Positions 26,349 through 35,467 of a stretch of DNA of 43,594 bases are shown one piece after another. Source of the stretch: Campylobacter sp. GTDB lineage: Bacteria > Campylobacterota > Campylobacteria > Campylobacterales > Campylobacteraceae. The position numbers and the translations under genes were made by a program. Numbering within the stretch: the first letter of the stretch is position 1; the number at the start of each line of letters is the position of its first letter. The DNA lies in the NCBI GenBank assembly GCA_017469645.1, contig JAFUFY010000042.1, positions 1 to 43,594 of the forward strand. Reading direction: 5' to 3'. A model generated the notes under the pieces. The model made no database searches. It had not been told where the DNA came from and saw only the letters and a program-made list of their open reading frames with translations.

Positions 26349-26870
26349 TTACGCTTTTTTCGGCGTAATAAGCATACTTACATATCGCCCTTCTAAAACA
26401 GGAGCTTTTTCTCTATCGGCGACTTCTATCAAATACTCTTGCCAAATTTTTTCTAGCAAATTTACGCCGATTTCTGGCGTATTCATCTCTCTACCTTTTA
26501 GAAAAACGCGAAGTTTTACATGTTTTCCGCTTTGCAAAAATTCAATCGCATGTTTGATTTTGTAGTTAATATCGTTTTGAGCGATCTTAGCAGAAAGCTT
26601 GATTTCTTTGATTTCAATGCTTTTTTGCTTTTTCTTGGCTTCTTTTAGCTTTTTTTCTTGTTGATAGCGAAATTTGCTATAATTCATAACTTTACAAACC
26701 GGCGGTTTTGCATCAGGGGCGATTAAAACCAAATCCACGCCGTTTTTGTTTGCAATTTCAAGTGCTTCGTCCAATGAGATAACGCCGTAAGCTTCGCCAT
26801 CATCTCCAATACACCTTACCTCGTCAAAAGGTATGTTTTCGTTGAGTAAAACCTCTTTTTCTTTGCTCAA
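26349..26870 (-). CDS. infC: Translation initiation factor IF-3
   Basis: IF-3 binds the 30S subunit and polices start codons. The 173 residues hold [25 protein letters not shown] and [28 protein letters not shown] (N domain and linker), then [15 protein letters not shown] and [14 protein letters not shown] (C domain). The preferred start is TTG, overlapping the thrS stop as TTGA, with GAGGTGA seven bases upstream. This gives [10 protein letters not shown] at the usual N terminus. An ATG ten codons upstream inside thrS would add a basic extension. A non-ATG start fits the known autoregulation of infC, where IF-3 discriminates against its own rare start. Confidence 0.93.
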   Translation of the reverse strand: MSKEKEVLLNENIPFDEVRCIGDDGEAYGVISLDEALEIANKNGVDLVLIAPDAKPPVCKVMNYSKFRYQQEKKLKEAKKKQKSIEIKEIKLSAKIAQNDINYKIKHAIEFLQSGKHVKLRVFLKGREMNTPEIGVNLLEKIWQEYLIEVADREKAPVLEGRYVSMLITPKKA

Positions 26871-28681
26871 AAATTCACCTCGCTTGATTTTTGTTTGCAT
26901 AAATTTAAAAACTCTTCAAGACTTAAATTTGACTGAGTTCGCTCTCGTCTATCTCTTAGAGCAACGCTTTTTTCATTGACTTCATTATCCCCAAGAACGA
27001 TTATCATAGGGACTTTTTGTTTTTCTGCTGTTCGAATTCTTTTATTTAGTGTTTCGTTTTTGCTAAAAATTTCACTATCAATCTCTAAATTTCTTAGTTT
27101 CTCGGCGATTTCTTTTGCGTAAGCGTGATGATTTTCGCTAATCGGAATAATCGCAACTTGCGTTGGACATAGCCAAAACGGAAGCTCTCCGGCAGTGTGT
27201 TCGATCAAAATGCCAATAAATCTCTCAAAGCTACCTAAAATCGCTCTATGAAGCATGACAGGTTGTTTTTTCTCATTATTTTCATCAATATAGCCTAGCT
27301 CAAAACGGCTTGGCAAGTTAAAATCTACTTGCACGGTGCCACACTGCCATTTTCGCTTTAAAGCATCAGTTATTTTTATATCAATTTTTGGTCCATAAAA
27401 TGCACCGCCGCCTTCGTCAATGCCGTATTTTAAGCCTCTCTCATCAAGTGCGTCTTTAAGCGCTTGTGTGGCTATTTCCCAGACCTCATCATCGCCGACT
27501 GCTTTTTGTGGTTTGGTTGAAATTTCCATTTCGTAGTTAAAGCCAAAAGATTTCATAAGCAAATCAACAAAATCTAAAATTTCATAGACATTTTCTTTGA
27601 TTTGGCTTGGCATACAAAAGATATGAGCGTCATCTTGTGTAAATTCGCGCACTCTAAATAGCCCGTGTAAGACGCCTGATTTCTCGTGTCTATGAACAAC
27701 GCCATATTCGCAAAATTTAAGTGGCAAATCACGATAAGAGCGAATTTCGTTTTGATAAACTTTGATATGACCTACGCAGTTCATTGGCTTAATGCCGTAT
27801 TCTTGCTCTTCGATCATCGTAAAATACATATTTTCTTTGTAATTTGCATAATGTCCGCTAGTTTTCCAAGCGTCTGATTTTAGGATTTCAGGGCCTCTGA
27901 CTGGCTCATAACCGCGTCTGCGAAGCCCACGATAAAGTTTTTCTTCAAGTTTTACGCGCATTTTTGTGCCGTTTGGTAGCCAAATCGGAAGTCCCATGCC
28001 GATTTCTTCATCAAATGTGAAAAATTTCATCTCCGCACCAAGTTTGCGGTGGTCTCGTTTTTTGGCTTCTTCAAGCATATTCAAATGCTCTTTTAGGCTA
28101 TCTTTATCTGCAAATGCCGTGCCGTAAATGCGAGTTAGCATTTCTCTTTTTTCATCACCGCCAAGATAAGCTCCTGCTATGCGAGTGAGTTTGAAAAATT
28201 TAAGCATTTTTGTATTTGGCACATGCGGACCTCTGCAAATATCTTCAAATTCGCCTTGACGATACAAGCTAACCACTCCGTCAGGAATTCGTTTTAAGAC
28301 TTCTTGTTTTAGATCGTCGCTTGAATATTTCGTGCTAACTTCTGTTTTGGTTGAATTTATTTTTATTATTTCATCGCCCGTTTTGGCGAGTTCTTTCATT
28401 TTTTCTTCGATGATTTTTAAATCTTCTTCGCCAAGCTTTTCACCATCAGCTTTAATAACCCGCATATCATAATAAAATCCGTCTTCAATAGCAGGTCCGA
28501 CAAAGAATTTTGCATCTTTATAAAGGCTTTTTACAGCCGCCGCTAGTAAATGTGCAGTTGAATGTCTAATGACATTTAATGCATCGTCTGAATTGTCAAA
28601 ATAAATCGGCTCTCCGCCGCCTTGATAGCTTTGAGTATCTAGTATCTCGTCGCCCACTTTGTATGCGATAATATCGCTCAT
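26867..28681 (-). CDS. thrS: Threonyl-tRNA synthetase
   Basis: Charges tRNA-Thr. The 604 residues begin at ATG ([14 protein letters not shown]), eight codons into a longer frame that opens with TTG; the ATG has AAGGAAAAC upstream. The N-terminal editing domain keeps [16 protein letters not shown]. The catalytic core has [21 protein letters not shown] and the C-terminal anticodon domain has [11 protein letters not shown]. The protein lacks a normal TGS domain of about 60 residues, as in other Campylobacterota ThrRS (about 600 residues) from memory. It is upstream of infC with a four-base overlap. The 5' flank is a long repeat-rich gap. Confidence 0.97.
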   Translation of the reverse strand: MSDIIAYKVGDEILDTQSYQGGGEPIYFDNSDDALNVIRHSTAHLLAAAVKSLYKDAKFFVGPAIEDGFYYDMRVIKADGEKLGEEDLKIIEEKMKELAKTGDEIIKINSTKTEVSTKYSSDDLKQEVLKRIPDGVVSLYRQGEFEDICRGPHVPNTKMLKFFKLTRIAGAYLGGDEKREMLTRIYGTAFADKDSLKEHLNMLEEAKKRDHRKLGAEMKFFTFDEEIGMGLPIWLPNGTKMRVKLEEKLYRGLRRRGYEPVRGPEILKSDAWKTSGHYANYKENMYFTMIEEQEYGIKPMNCVGHIKVYQNEIRSYRDLPLKFCEYGVVHRHEKSGVLHGLFRVREFTQDDAHIFCMPSQIKENVYEILDFVDLLMKSFGFNYEMEISTKPQKAVGDDEVWEIATQALKDALDERGLKYGIDEGGGAFYGPKIDIKITDALKRKWQCGTVQVDFNLPSRFELGYIDENNEKKQPVMLHRAILGSFERFIGILIEHTAGELPFWLCPTQVAIIPISENHHAYAKEIAEKLRNLEIDSEIFSKNETLNKRIRTAEKQKVPMIIVLGDNEVNEKSVALRDRRERTQSNLSLEEFLNLCKQKSSEVNF

Positions 28682-28820
28682 TTGCTGTTTTCCTTTTTTT
28701 ACCAAATTGTCTTTTTTACGATAAAAGAACGATTTATCATTTTATCTTATTAAATTTTAATATTTACTTAGTTTTTGATTTAAGAACTATTTATTTTGAT
28801 AAATTTTGTATTTAAATTTG

Positions 28821-28945
28821 AAAATTTGCTTCGCAAATTTTTGGATTGAATTGTTTTGATTATTTTAGCTTTGGCGATTACTCTGCTTCGCTACGCTCAT
28901 TTTGCTTCGAATTTGTTACGCAAATTCTCGCAATGACAATGGAAA
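28821..28945. repeat. Palindromic element in the thrS–MFS gap
   Basis: Most of the 416-bp gap before thrS is not coding. It starts with the hairpin AAAATTTGC-TTC-GCAAATTTT and ends with a CTCGCAATGACAATGG stretch. Read in reverse it contains CATTGCGAG..., ...CGAAGCA and GAGCGTAGCGAAGCA motifs, the pattern of a widespread intergenic palindrome family. The first 28 bases (28821–28848) are the exact reverse complement of 35163–35190. No gene was found in 28682–28820, which is simply AT-rich. Confidence 0.65.
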
Positions 28946-29001
28946 GAAATTTGAAATTTCAAAAATAATCCAATCTAAATTCGGTCGTGTTATGCCGACG
29001 A

Positions 29002-29064
29002 TTTTTTGTGCGACAAGCATAAGATAAGACTTGGTTTGTCTATCGGTGCTTGTCGCACAAAAAA
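29002..29064. repeat. 18-bp perfect inverted repeat downstream of the MFS gene
   Basis: TTTTTTGTGCGACAAGCA and its exact complement enclose 27 bases, in which AGAC and GTCT can pair. It lies just past the stop of the minus-strand MFS gene. The arms contain their own A/T runs, so it could work as a terminator, but the size and symmetry also fit a dispersed palindromic element. Confidence 0.7.
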
Positions 29065-29097
29065 GCTAGGCTGAATTCAACGCAAAAAAAAGAAAAT

Positions 29098-30333
29098 TTA
29101 ATTTCTAAATTTAATAAATTTTCTAAGAAATCTTTTGCTTACACACAAGTATGTTACAAACCCCGCCACTATGCAAACCGCCATCACACACGACAGCAAA
29201 AACGGGTGGTTTGCGCCGATTGCACCTACGACAACGGAGATAAATCCTGCCATTGCCATTTGGATTGCCCCAAGCACAGCAGAAGCTGAGCCTGATTTGC
29301 CTTTAAATCTAGCCATTGCCAAAACTACGGCATTTGGTATGATAAATCCTTTCATGCCAAGCGTTAAAAATAGGCAAATTTCAAAAGGCAAAAATCCAAA
29401 ATCAAAAAATCCGCAAACAAGTAATAAAATAGCTCCAACAATCATCGCCAAAAAGGCATTTTTTAAGATTATATAAGGCGAAATTTTTTGCACGATTTTT
29501 GCATTTATAGCTGAAAATATGGTCATCGAAAGCGCATTTAACCCAAAAACTATGCCAAAAGCCTTACTAGAAAGTCCAAAATGCTCTCTAAAAACAAACG
29601 GCGAACCCGTGATATAGGCAAACATCGCCGCCATACAAAGGGCAGACGAAAGGGTGAAAATAAAAAATTTGCGATTTTTTAAAATCGAAATATAATTAGC
29701 CAAAACCGATTTTGGGCTTAAATTTAGCGATTTATCGATGATAGCGCTTTCTTTTAAACCTAAAAAAATCATCCAAAAAAGCAAAATTCCAAGCAAAAAT
29801 AGTGTCGTAAAAATGAGCTTCCAGCCGCCAAAATCCGATATAAAAGCCCCGACGGTTGGAGCTAACATGGGTGCGAGAGAACCAACTATCATCATCAAGG
29901 CTAAAACTGCTGCGCCTTCTTGGACGCTAAATTTATCATTTATCACGGCTCTTGCGATAACCACTCCTGCGCAACCGCCCAAAGCTTGGGTAAATCTAAA
30001 AAATATAAAAGCATAAATGTTATCGATTGCCACGCATAAAATGCTAGAAAATATAAAAACGCAAATTCCCACAAGTAGGGGTTTTCTGCGTCCGTAAATG
30101 TCGCTAAGTGGTCCGTAAATGAGCTGACCGAGTGCAAAAGCGACGAAAAACGCCGTTAGCGAAAGCTGAGTATAAAATTCGCTCGTGGCAAATGTGGCTT
30201 GAACATTTTTTAAAGCAGGTAGATACATATCGGTCGAAAGTGGCGCAACAGCCGACATATAGGCTAAAACTAAGATTAAATACGGTTTTGCGATTTTTGG
30301 CGAATTTAAAAATTCCGTGATTTTGGCAAACAT
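29098..30333 (-). CDS. Bcr/CflA family multidrug efflux MFS transporter
   Basis: A 411-residue inner-membrane drug:H+ antiporter with 12 hydrophobic segments. STDMYLPALKNVQATF and LGQLIYGPLSDIYGRRKPLLVG (the MFS loop 2-3 motif) are diagnostic of the Bcr/CflA subgroup, which exports bicyclomycin, sulfonamides or similar. SLAPMLAPTVGAFISDFGGWK is motif C. Substrates here are unknown. Start ATG after AAGGAAATTT. It is monocistronic: a tRNA gene lies upstream and an inverted repeat downstream. Confidence 0.92.
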   Translation of the reverse strand: MFAKITEFLNSPKIAKPYLILVLAYMSAVAPLSTDMYLPALKNVQATFATSEFYTQLSLTAFFVAFALGQLIYGPLSDIYGRRKPLLVGICVFIFSSILCVAIDNIYAFIFFRFTQALGGCAGVVIARAVINDKFSVQEGAAVLALMMIVGSLAPMLAPTVGAFISDFGGWKLIFTTLFLLGILLFWMIFLGLKESAIIDKSLNLSPKSVLANYISILKNRKFFIFTLSSALCMAAMFAYITGSPFVFREHFGLSSKAFGIVFGLNALSMTIFSAINAKIVQKISPYIILKNAFLAMIVGAILLLVCGFFDFGFLPFEICLFLTLGMKGFIIPNAVVLAMARFKGKSGSASAVLGAIQMAMAGFISVVVGAIGANHPFLLSCVMAVCIVAGFVTYLCVSKRFLRKFIKFRN

Positions 30334-30420
30334 AAATTTCCTTGAAAAATTTTAAAAAGTGATTGTAACGAAAAAAACTTAGAGTGAAACTTAAATTTGA
30401 GATTAAATTGAGATTAAAAG

Positions 30421-30495
30421 TGGTGACCCCTACGAGATTCGAACTCGTGTTACCGCCGTGAAAGGGCGATGTCCTAACCGTTAGACGAAGGGGCC
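30421..30495 (-). tRNA. tRNA-Glu(TTC)
   Basis: A 75-base tRNA with CCA encoded. GGCCCCT pairs with the 3' acceptor AGGGGTC; the D arm CGTCTAACGGTTAGGACA, the anticodon loop CTTTCAC with anticodon TTC, and the T loop TTCGAAT are canonical. It lies alone on the minus strand between the MFS gene and a lipoprotein gene. Confidence 0.97.
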
Positions 30496-30581
30496 ACAAT
30501 CGGTTAAACAAAAAAGGAACTCGTATTTTATACGAAAGTTGCTTAAATTTCACTTAATAAAGTGCTATTTTTTGTAAATTT

Positions 30582-30590
30582 TGCTAAAAT
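30582..30590 (+). promoter_or_regulatory. Extended -10 of the lipoprotein–nfo unit
   Basis: TGCTAAAAT is an extended -10 30 bases before the lipoprotein ATG, with AAAAGGA as the following ribosome binding site. Confidence 0.5.
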
Positions 30591-30620
30591 ACCATTTTAA
30601 ATTTTTAAAAGGATAAATCT

Positions 30621-31103
30621 ATGAAAAAAATAAATTTGTTTATGTGTGGAATTTTGGCTTTTGTTAGTTTTTTCTCAGGCTGTGCGAAAAATTCTCCACA
30701 AAATTCCCAAGCAGTTAGTTTTACGGTGATTTCGCCGACTTTAAAAATCAGCGATGCAGGTTTTATCCATAAATTCGCAAATAAAACTGAACTTCAAATT
30801 TATAACTCAGGCGTTAGTATCCTAAAAATGGATATTTCAGAAAATAAAATTTGTCTAAATTCTGCTTGTGATGACGAACCGACATTTAATAGAAAATTCT
30901 TTAAAAACAGCCATTACAACGGCTTTTTTAGTGATATTTTAAACCATAAGCCGATTTACAACGGAAAAAATTTGCAAAAGAGCGATTGTGGATTTTTGCA
31001 AAATCTAAGCGATAATTTTATACAATACGAATTTTGTAACAATTTGGTAGAATTTACCGATACAAAAAACAAAATAAAAATCAAATTAAAAGAGATAGAT
31101 TGA
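30621..31103 (+). CDS. Putative lipoprotein
   Basis: A 160-residue secreted protein with a type II signal peptide: KK basic end, hydrophobic core and lipobox FFSGC with the lipidated Cys21. The mature part has four further Cys residues ([22 protein letters not shown]) and reads [29 protein letters not shown] early on. I recognise no named family, though similar lipoproteins occur in Campylobacterota. Start ATG after AAAAGGATAAATCT. Its stop overlaps the TTG start of nfo (TTGA), so the two genes are coupled. Confidence 0.82.
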   Translation: MKKINLFMCGILAFVSFFSGCAKNSPQNSQAVSFTVISPTLKISDAGFIHKFANKTELQIYNSGVSILKMDISENKICLNSACDDEPTFNRKFFKNSHYNGFFSDILNHKPIYNGKNLQKSDCGFLQNLSDNFIQYEFCNNLVEFTDTKNKIKIKLKEID

Positions 31104-31945
31104 AACGAATCGGAGCGCATGTCAGCGCAAGCGGCGGGGTTTTTAACGCGCCGATTAATGCCAAAAATATCGGAGCAGATGCATTTGCGCTTTTTGTGAA
31201 AAATCAACGCCAATGGAGCGCAAAACCACTCAGCGATGACGATATAGCGAAATTTAAAGCGAATTTAGCTACTAGCGGCATAAAGAGTGATCATATCCTA
31301 GCGCATGATAGTTATCTTATAAATTTAGGACACCCTGACGAGATTTTACGCAAAAAAAGCGTTGAAGCGTTTATCGATGAAGTGGAGCGTTGCGAAAAAC
31401 TAGGCATTAAGCTTTTAAATTTTCACCCAGGATCCCATTTAAATGAAATTTCAGCCGAGATTTGTTTGCAAAATATCGCAAATTCACTGAATTTCGCTAT
31501 TGCAAACACTAGCGGCGTGAAACTTGTCATCGAAAACACCGCAGGGCAAGGCTCGAATTTGGGCTTTAAATTTGAACAAATCGCTTATATTATTGAACGA
31601 ATTACAGACAAATGCCGCATTGGCGTTTGCATCGATACCTGTCATGCTTTTGCGGGTGGATATGATTTTCGCACGAAAGAATCTTACGAAAAAACAATGA
31701 GCGAATTTGACCGAATTATCGGCTATAAATTTTTAAGCGGAATGCATATAAACGACACAAAAAACGAGCTTGGAGTTCGCAAAGATCGCCACGAAAGTCT
31801 TGGTAAGGGCTTTTTGGGTTTGCAAAGTTTTGAAAACATTATGAACGACAAACAAATAGACGAAATTCCGCTTATTTTGGAAACTATCGACGATAGTATT
31901 TGGGCTGATGAGATTAAAATTTTAAGAAATTTAATAAAAGGATAA
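31100..31945 (+). CDS. nfo: Endonuclease IV (AP endonuclease)
   Basis: Cleaves abasic sites 5' to the lesion in base excision repair, a zinc enzyme. Metal-site stretches in order are [70 protein letters not shown] and LILETIDD. The 281 residues match the family. The start is TTG (TTG-AAA-CGA), overlapping the lipoprotein stop; [10 protein letters not shown] is the normal N terminus. The end is followed after three bases by the TTG of the FadL-type gene. Confidence 0.95.
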   Translation: MKRIGAHVSASGGVFNAPINAKNIGADAFALFVKNQRQWSAKPLSDDDIAKFKANLATSGIKSDHILAHDSYLINLGHPDEILRKKSVEAFIDEVERCEKLGIKLLNFHPGSHLNEISAEICLQNIANSLNFAIANTSGVKLVIENTAGQGSNLGFKFEQIAYIIERITDKCRIGVCIDTCHAFAGGYDFRTKESYEKTMSEFDRIIGYKFLSGMHINDTKNELGVRKDRHESLGKGFLGLQSFENIMNDKQIDEIPLILETIDDSIWADEIKILRNLIKG

Positions 31946-31948
31946 ATT

Positions 31949-33319
31949 TTGAATTTACAAAAAAGAGTTTTTTTATTTAGTCTGGCGACGGCTTTGAGTG
32001 CGAGTTTTGCCTGTGCTTCGGGTTTTAAAATACCTGAGCAAAGTGGCGATTCTGTGGCGATGGCGGCATCAAATGTCGCCACTAGTTTTAGTGCGGACGC
32101 GGCGTATTATAACCCTGCAAATATGGTTTTTATGCCGGTTAATCATGAATTTGCTTTTTCGGCACAGTATATGAGACTAGGAAAGCTTGATTATCATAAT
32201 AAATCAACTACATTTGGTAATGCAAATTACGATACAAGCTCGAAAGTGGGAAATTTTTTTGTGCCCGGAATTCATTTTATCTCGCCGTTTGTAGGCGATA
32301 GAACAAGATTTGGTTTTAGTCTTGCCGTTCCTGCCGGAATGACGATGAAATGGAGCGATCCATTTCCAAAATCGATTGCCGAGCATTTTGAGATTCAAGT
32401 TATAGAACTAGCTCCAAGCGTTGCTTATATGCTAAGTGATCAGTTATCTGTCGCATTTGGTCTAAGGGCTGCTTATACTAGTGGCAAGGTTAAAAATGAA
32501 GTTAGTAACGCTACTATTTCAGCGCAAATTCCGGGCGTTGGTTCTCAAAGCGGAAGTTTAAGTGCAAGGCGTGAGTTAGAAGGCGATTCGTGGGATTTTG
32601 GTTATAATGTGGCTTTGAGTTATCGACCGACCCAAAATCTAAGTTTTGCCGCGACTTATCGTTCAAAGATAAATTTGACAGTCGAAGGCGATGCCGATAT
32701 TAGATCAAATTTAAATGTCGCAAATGCCGCTGCGTTGATTAGTGCGTATCCGCAACTAGCTCCGATGTTAGCACAGATCAAAGCAGGTTATGACGGCGAG
32801 TATCATGGCGATGTAAGTATTGATATACCGCTTCCTGCAATTTTAACACTTGGTGCTTCGTATCAATGGAATGATTGGACATTTACATTTGCATACGATC
32901 GCACTTTTTGGCATGCGTTGAAAGAATTTGATTTTGAATACTCGCGCCAAGTGCCGGTTTCTGCAATGTTTGATAAACCGGTTGAAAAAGATTGGCACGA
33001 TACCGATACTTTCCGCTTCGGTGTGGCGTATCAATATGATAAAGATTTACGATTAATGGGCGGTTTTGCAATCGATGAACCGGCTGCCGATGCAAATAAG
33101 GTTCGATTTGAATTGCCTGATACAAAATCTTATATTTATTCACTTGGAGCAAATTATAAATTTAGCGATAGCTTTGATTTAACGGGAGCTGCGCTTTATC
33201 AAGACCGTCAAGCAAGAGAGATAAATTCTCCGGATTCCATTGCGTTTAATAACCTTGTCGGTGAATTTGGAAGAACAAATATTTTGATACTAAATTTAAC
33301 GGCAAGTTATAAATTTTAA
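31949..33319 (+). CDS. FadL/OmpP1 family outer membrane transporter
   Basis: A 456-residue outer-membrane beta barrel for uptake of hydrophobic compounds. The signal peptide is KRVFLFSLATALSASFACAS; the mature N terminus GFKIPEQSGDSVAMAASNVATSFSADAAYYNPANM is the FadL hatch signature, including the NPA. Aromatic-rich alternating strands follow and the protein ends in a C-terminal Phe (NLTASYKF), as outer-membrane barrels do. The start is TTG with AAAGGA upstream. It follows nfo directly and precedes the AAA+ ATPase by nine bases, so the three could share a transcript. Confidence 0.9.
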   Translation: MNLQKRVFLFSLATALSASFACASGFKIPEQSGDSVAMAASNVATSFSADAAYYNPANMVFMPVNHEFAFSAQYMRLGKLDYHNKSTTFGNANYDTSSKVGNFFVPGIHFISPFVGDRTRFGFSLAVPAGMTMKWSDPFPKSIAEHFEIQVIELAPSVAYMLSDQLSVAFGLRAAYTSGKVKNEVSNATISAQIPGVGSQSGSLSARRELEGDSWDFGYNVALSYRPTQNLSFAATYRSKINLTVEGDADIRSNLNVANAAALISAYPQLAPMLAQIKAGYDGEYHGDVSIDIPLPAILTLGASYQWNDWTFTFAYDRTFWHALKEFDFEYSRQVPVSAMFDKPVEKDWHDTDTFRFGVAYQYDKDLRLMGGFAIDEPAADANKVRFELPDTKSYIYSLGANYKFSDSFDLTGAALYQDRQAREINSPDSIAFNNLVGEFGRTNILILNLTASYKF

Positions 33320-33328
33320 AGGAGTTTT

Positions 33329-35047
33329 ATGCAAGAAATTATAAATTTTATCAATCAAAATCCAAAAGACTCTAAAATTCAAAAAATTTTGGAAGTCAGT
33401 GATGACGAGATAAAAATTTTACAATTTTTGCTAAAAAACTACCTTGACGGAAATCCGCAATCTAGCGTATTTTCACTGCTTTGTGCTGTTTTTGGAGAAA
33501 AAGATTATAGTTACTTAAACTATTTAAAAAATATAAAATCTCTTATTGATTTAGGGCTTGTAACTCAAATCGCAAGTGTTTTTAAAAATGTAGAATTAGG
33601 CAAAAAAACGGCTTTATTGTCTTTGCTAAATTCTGAAATCGAACCAAGCGAATATTTTTTAAAAATTCTTGAAGACGGCGAGATTAAATTTGATTTACCA
33701 CAAATTTTGCCCTATAATGATAATTTGGAGTATCTAAAAGATCAATTTTTTCGCATAAATTTATATGCCAAAAAACTGCATGCAAGTTCAGAATTATCGA
33801 TAAATAAAATCGATGAGCGAATTAAAAATTTAGAAAAAATCATCGCAAAACGGATAAGATTAACCAAAATTTCACTCCCAATCGAGCAAATTTTCAAATC
33901 AAATTCTCTAAATTCAAAAGAACAACTCATATTTTTGGCACTTTTAAAAGAAGAGTATTCAGCTGAATTTGAAAATTTCAGGGATTTAAACACGCTAATT
34001 GCCTTAATTAGCGAAGATGAAATTTCTCGTTTTAAAAACCGTGCTTTGCTAGAAGAGGGCGCAAATTTGATACTTTCAGGGCTTATTGATTATGACGAGA
34101 CTATCGGCAGTTTTGGCGGTATCATGCGAAGTTTTTATATAAATGAAGATATTTTACAAACCATAATGCACCCCAAATCCGGCAAAAAAAACAAAAAAGC
34201 ACTCATCGAAACAATCGTAAAAGAGAGTGAAATTTTCGAGCTAATCGAGCCTGTAACGGACATCGACGATGTCGTGCTAAATGAAAAAACAAAAGAGTTG
34301 CTTAGCCAAATTCTAAAACAGGTGGATAAAAAGGTTATAAACCGCTTAAATTCATGGGGTATAAAATCTCGCAAGGGCGTCGATGCGAAGATTATTTTTT
34401 ATGGGGCGCCGGGGACGGGTAAGACTATGAGCGCACTTAGCCTTGCAAAGAGCCTTAAAAAGCAGGTTATTAGCTTTGATTGCTCCAAAATTTTAAGCAA
34501 ATATGTCGGCGAGAGCGAACAAAATGTGCGAAAAATTTTTGATACTTACAACAAAATCAAAAACGAAAGCAAAACCGAACCCGTGCTTTTGCTAAATGAA
34601 GCAGATCAGTTTCTTTCGTCTCGCATAGAAGCAGCTGGTGGCGGAAGCGATAAAATGCACAATCAAATGCAAAATATTTTCCTTGATCAAATCGAAAAAT
34701 TTGAAGGCGTTTTAATCGCCACGACGAATTTGCTAAAAAATATCGACACTGCCTTTTCTAGGCGGTTTGATTATAAAATCGAATTTAAAAAGCCAACACC
34801 GAGCGAACGCCTTGCCATTTGGCGAAAGATACTGCCAGAAAATGCGAGTTTTGAAGAGAATTTTAGCGTAGAAAAACTCGCCGAATTTGAGCTAAGCGGT
34901 GCTCAAATCGTAATGACGATGAAAAATACTGCTTTAAAAGTCGCCGTTAAAGATGACGGAATTTTCACTTTTGAAGACTTCGCAAATGAGATAAAACGAG
35001 AAATTTCATCGAATTTCGACACCGACAAAAAAGTCGGACTTTTATAA
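33329..35047 (+). CDS. AAA+ ATPase with a helical N-terminal region
   Basis: A 572-residue cytosolic ATPase. Residues 1–345 are helical and unrecognised. The AAA+ module follows, with Walker A at 359–366 (GAPGTGKT) and Walker B at about 419–425 reading LLLNEAD, where the usual Asp is Asn. Sensor 1 is TTN near 467 and the arginine fingers are in AFSRRF. The pore-like KYVGESEQNVRKIF resembles FtsH/Rvb-type second-region homology. No protease or membrane part is present. Start ATG after AAAGGAGTTTT. It is followed by the repeat cluster. A remodelling or unfoldase role is likely; the target is unknown. Confidence 0.85.
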   Translation: MQEIINFINQNPKDSKIQKILEVSDDEIKILQFLLKNYLDGNPQSSVFSLLCAVFGEKDYSYLNYLKNIKSLIDLGLVTQIASVFKNVELGKKTALLSLLNSEIEPSEYFLKILEDGEIKFDLPQILPYNDNLEYLKDQFFRINLYAKKLHASSELSINKIDERIKNLEKIIAKRIRLTKISLPIEQIFKSNSLNSKEQLIFLALLKEEYSAEFENFRDLNTLIALISEDEISRFKNRALLEEGANLILSGLIDYDETIGSFGGIMRSFYINEDILQTIMHPKSGKKNKKALIETIVKESEIFELIEPVTDIDDVVLNEKTKELLSQILKQVDKKVINRLNSWGIKSRKGVDAKIIFYGAPGTGKTMSALSLAKSLKKQVISFDCSKILSKYVGESEQNVRKIFDTYNKIKNESKTEPVLLLNEADQFLSSRIEAAGGGSDKMHNQMQNIFLDQIEKFEGVLIATTNLLKNIDTAFSRRFDYKIEFKKPTPSERLAIWRKILPENASFEENFSVEKLAEFELSGAQIVMTMKNTALKVAVKDDGIFTFEDFANEIKREISSNFDTDKKVGLL

Positions 35048-35063
35048 AATTTTTTAATTTTTT

Positions 35064-35131
35064 GTAGGGTGGCATTTTGCCCACCATAAGGTTACCGAAT
35101 TTTTTTCGGTGGGCAAGGATGCCCACCCTAC
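35064..35131. repeat. GTAGGGTGG...CCCACCCTAC palindromic element, copy A
   Basis: An imperfect 68-bp palindrome: the arms GTAGGGTGGCATTTTGCCC and GGGCAAGGATGCCCACCC are themselves short hairpins. A nearly identical 65-bp copy lies on the other side of the small lipoprotein gene (35892–35956), and a shorter relative lies at 35397–35420. The whole 474-bp gap after the AAA+ gene is filled with such elements. Confidence 0.8.
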
Positions 35132-35162
35132 GAAGCTACAAATTTAATAAACCAAAATAACC

Positions 35163-35190
35163 CAATCCAAAAATTTGCGAAGCAAATTTT
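35163..35190. repeat. 28-bp dispersed hairpin repeat
   Basis: Begins CAATCC and contains the hairpin AAAATTTGC-GAA-GCAAATTTT. It is the exact reverse complement of 28821–28848. A T run follows, so it can also serve as a terminator for the AAA+ gene. Confidence 0.75.
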
Positions 35191-35200
35191 TTCATAAAGC

Positions 35201-35236
35201 CAAATTTAAAAAAAGTGAAAGCTTTTTTTAAATTTG
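35201..35236. repeat. 15-bp perfect AT-rich inverted repeat
   Basis: CAAATTTAAAAAAAG and its complement enclose the loop TGAAAG. Part of the hairpin cluster downstream of the AAA+ gene. Confidence 0.65.
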
Positions 35237-35268
35237 CCACGATAGTAGCGTGCAGGGTATAGGGGTTG

Positions 35269-35315
35269 TTAAGGGGGAAAGGGGCGCTTCGCAAGTCAGC
35301 CCCTTTCCCCCTTAA
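35269..35315. repeat. 17-bp perfect G-rich inverted repeat
   Basis: TTAAGGGGGAAAGGGGC and its exact complement enclose 13 bases. The G/C-rich arms stand out from the AT-rich surroundings and would form one of the strongest hairpins in the window. Confidence 0.8.
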
Positions 35316-35396
35316 AAAGCAACTTACAAGATGATTAAATTTAGAAAAATGATTGCAATACCAAATTTGATTGAATTTTTAAATTCACATAATTTG

Positions 35397-35420
35397 TGGT
35401 GGGCAATGTGCCACCATACG
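35397..35420. repeat. Short relative of the GGTGGGC palindromic element, copy C
   Basis: TGGTGGGCAATGTGCCACCA followed by TACG matches the core and outer edge of the elements at 35064 and 35892 but lacks their central spacer. It is probably a decayed or half copy. Confidence 0.6.
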
Positions 35421-35467
35421 AAGTTTTTTAATAAAAAATAAAATTTTCACATAACTTTCAGCGAAAC

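Noticed and set aside
29050..30553. Frames opposite the MFS gene and across tRNA-Glu
   Set aside because: They overlap a clear exporter and a tRNA gene; translations have no recognisable features.
30621..33319. Fatty-acid uptake operon of lipoprotein, nfo and FadL-type gene
   Set aside because: The tight spacing shows co-transcription, but the endonuclease has no link to lipid uptake; a shared pathway cannot be supported.
35273..35284. Poly-G phase-variable tract
   Set aside because: The G runs are only four to five long and belong to a perfect inverted repeat, not a slippery homopolymer.
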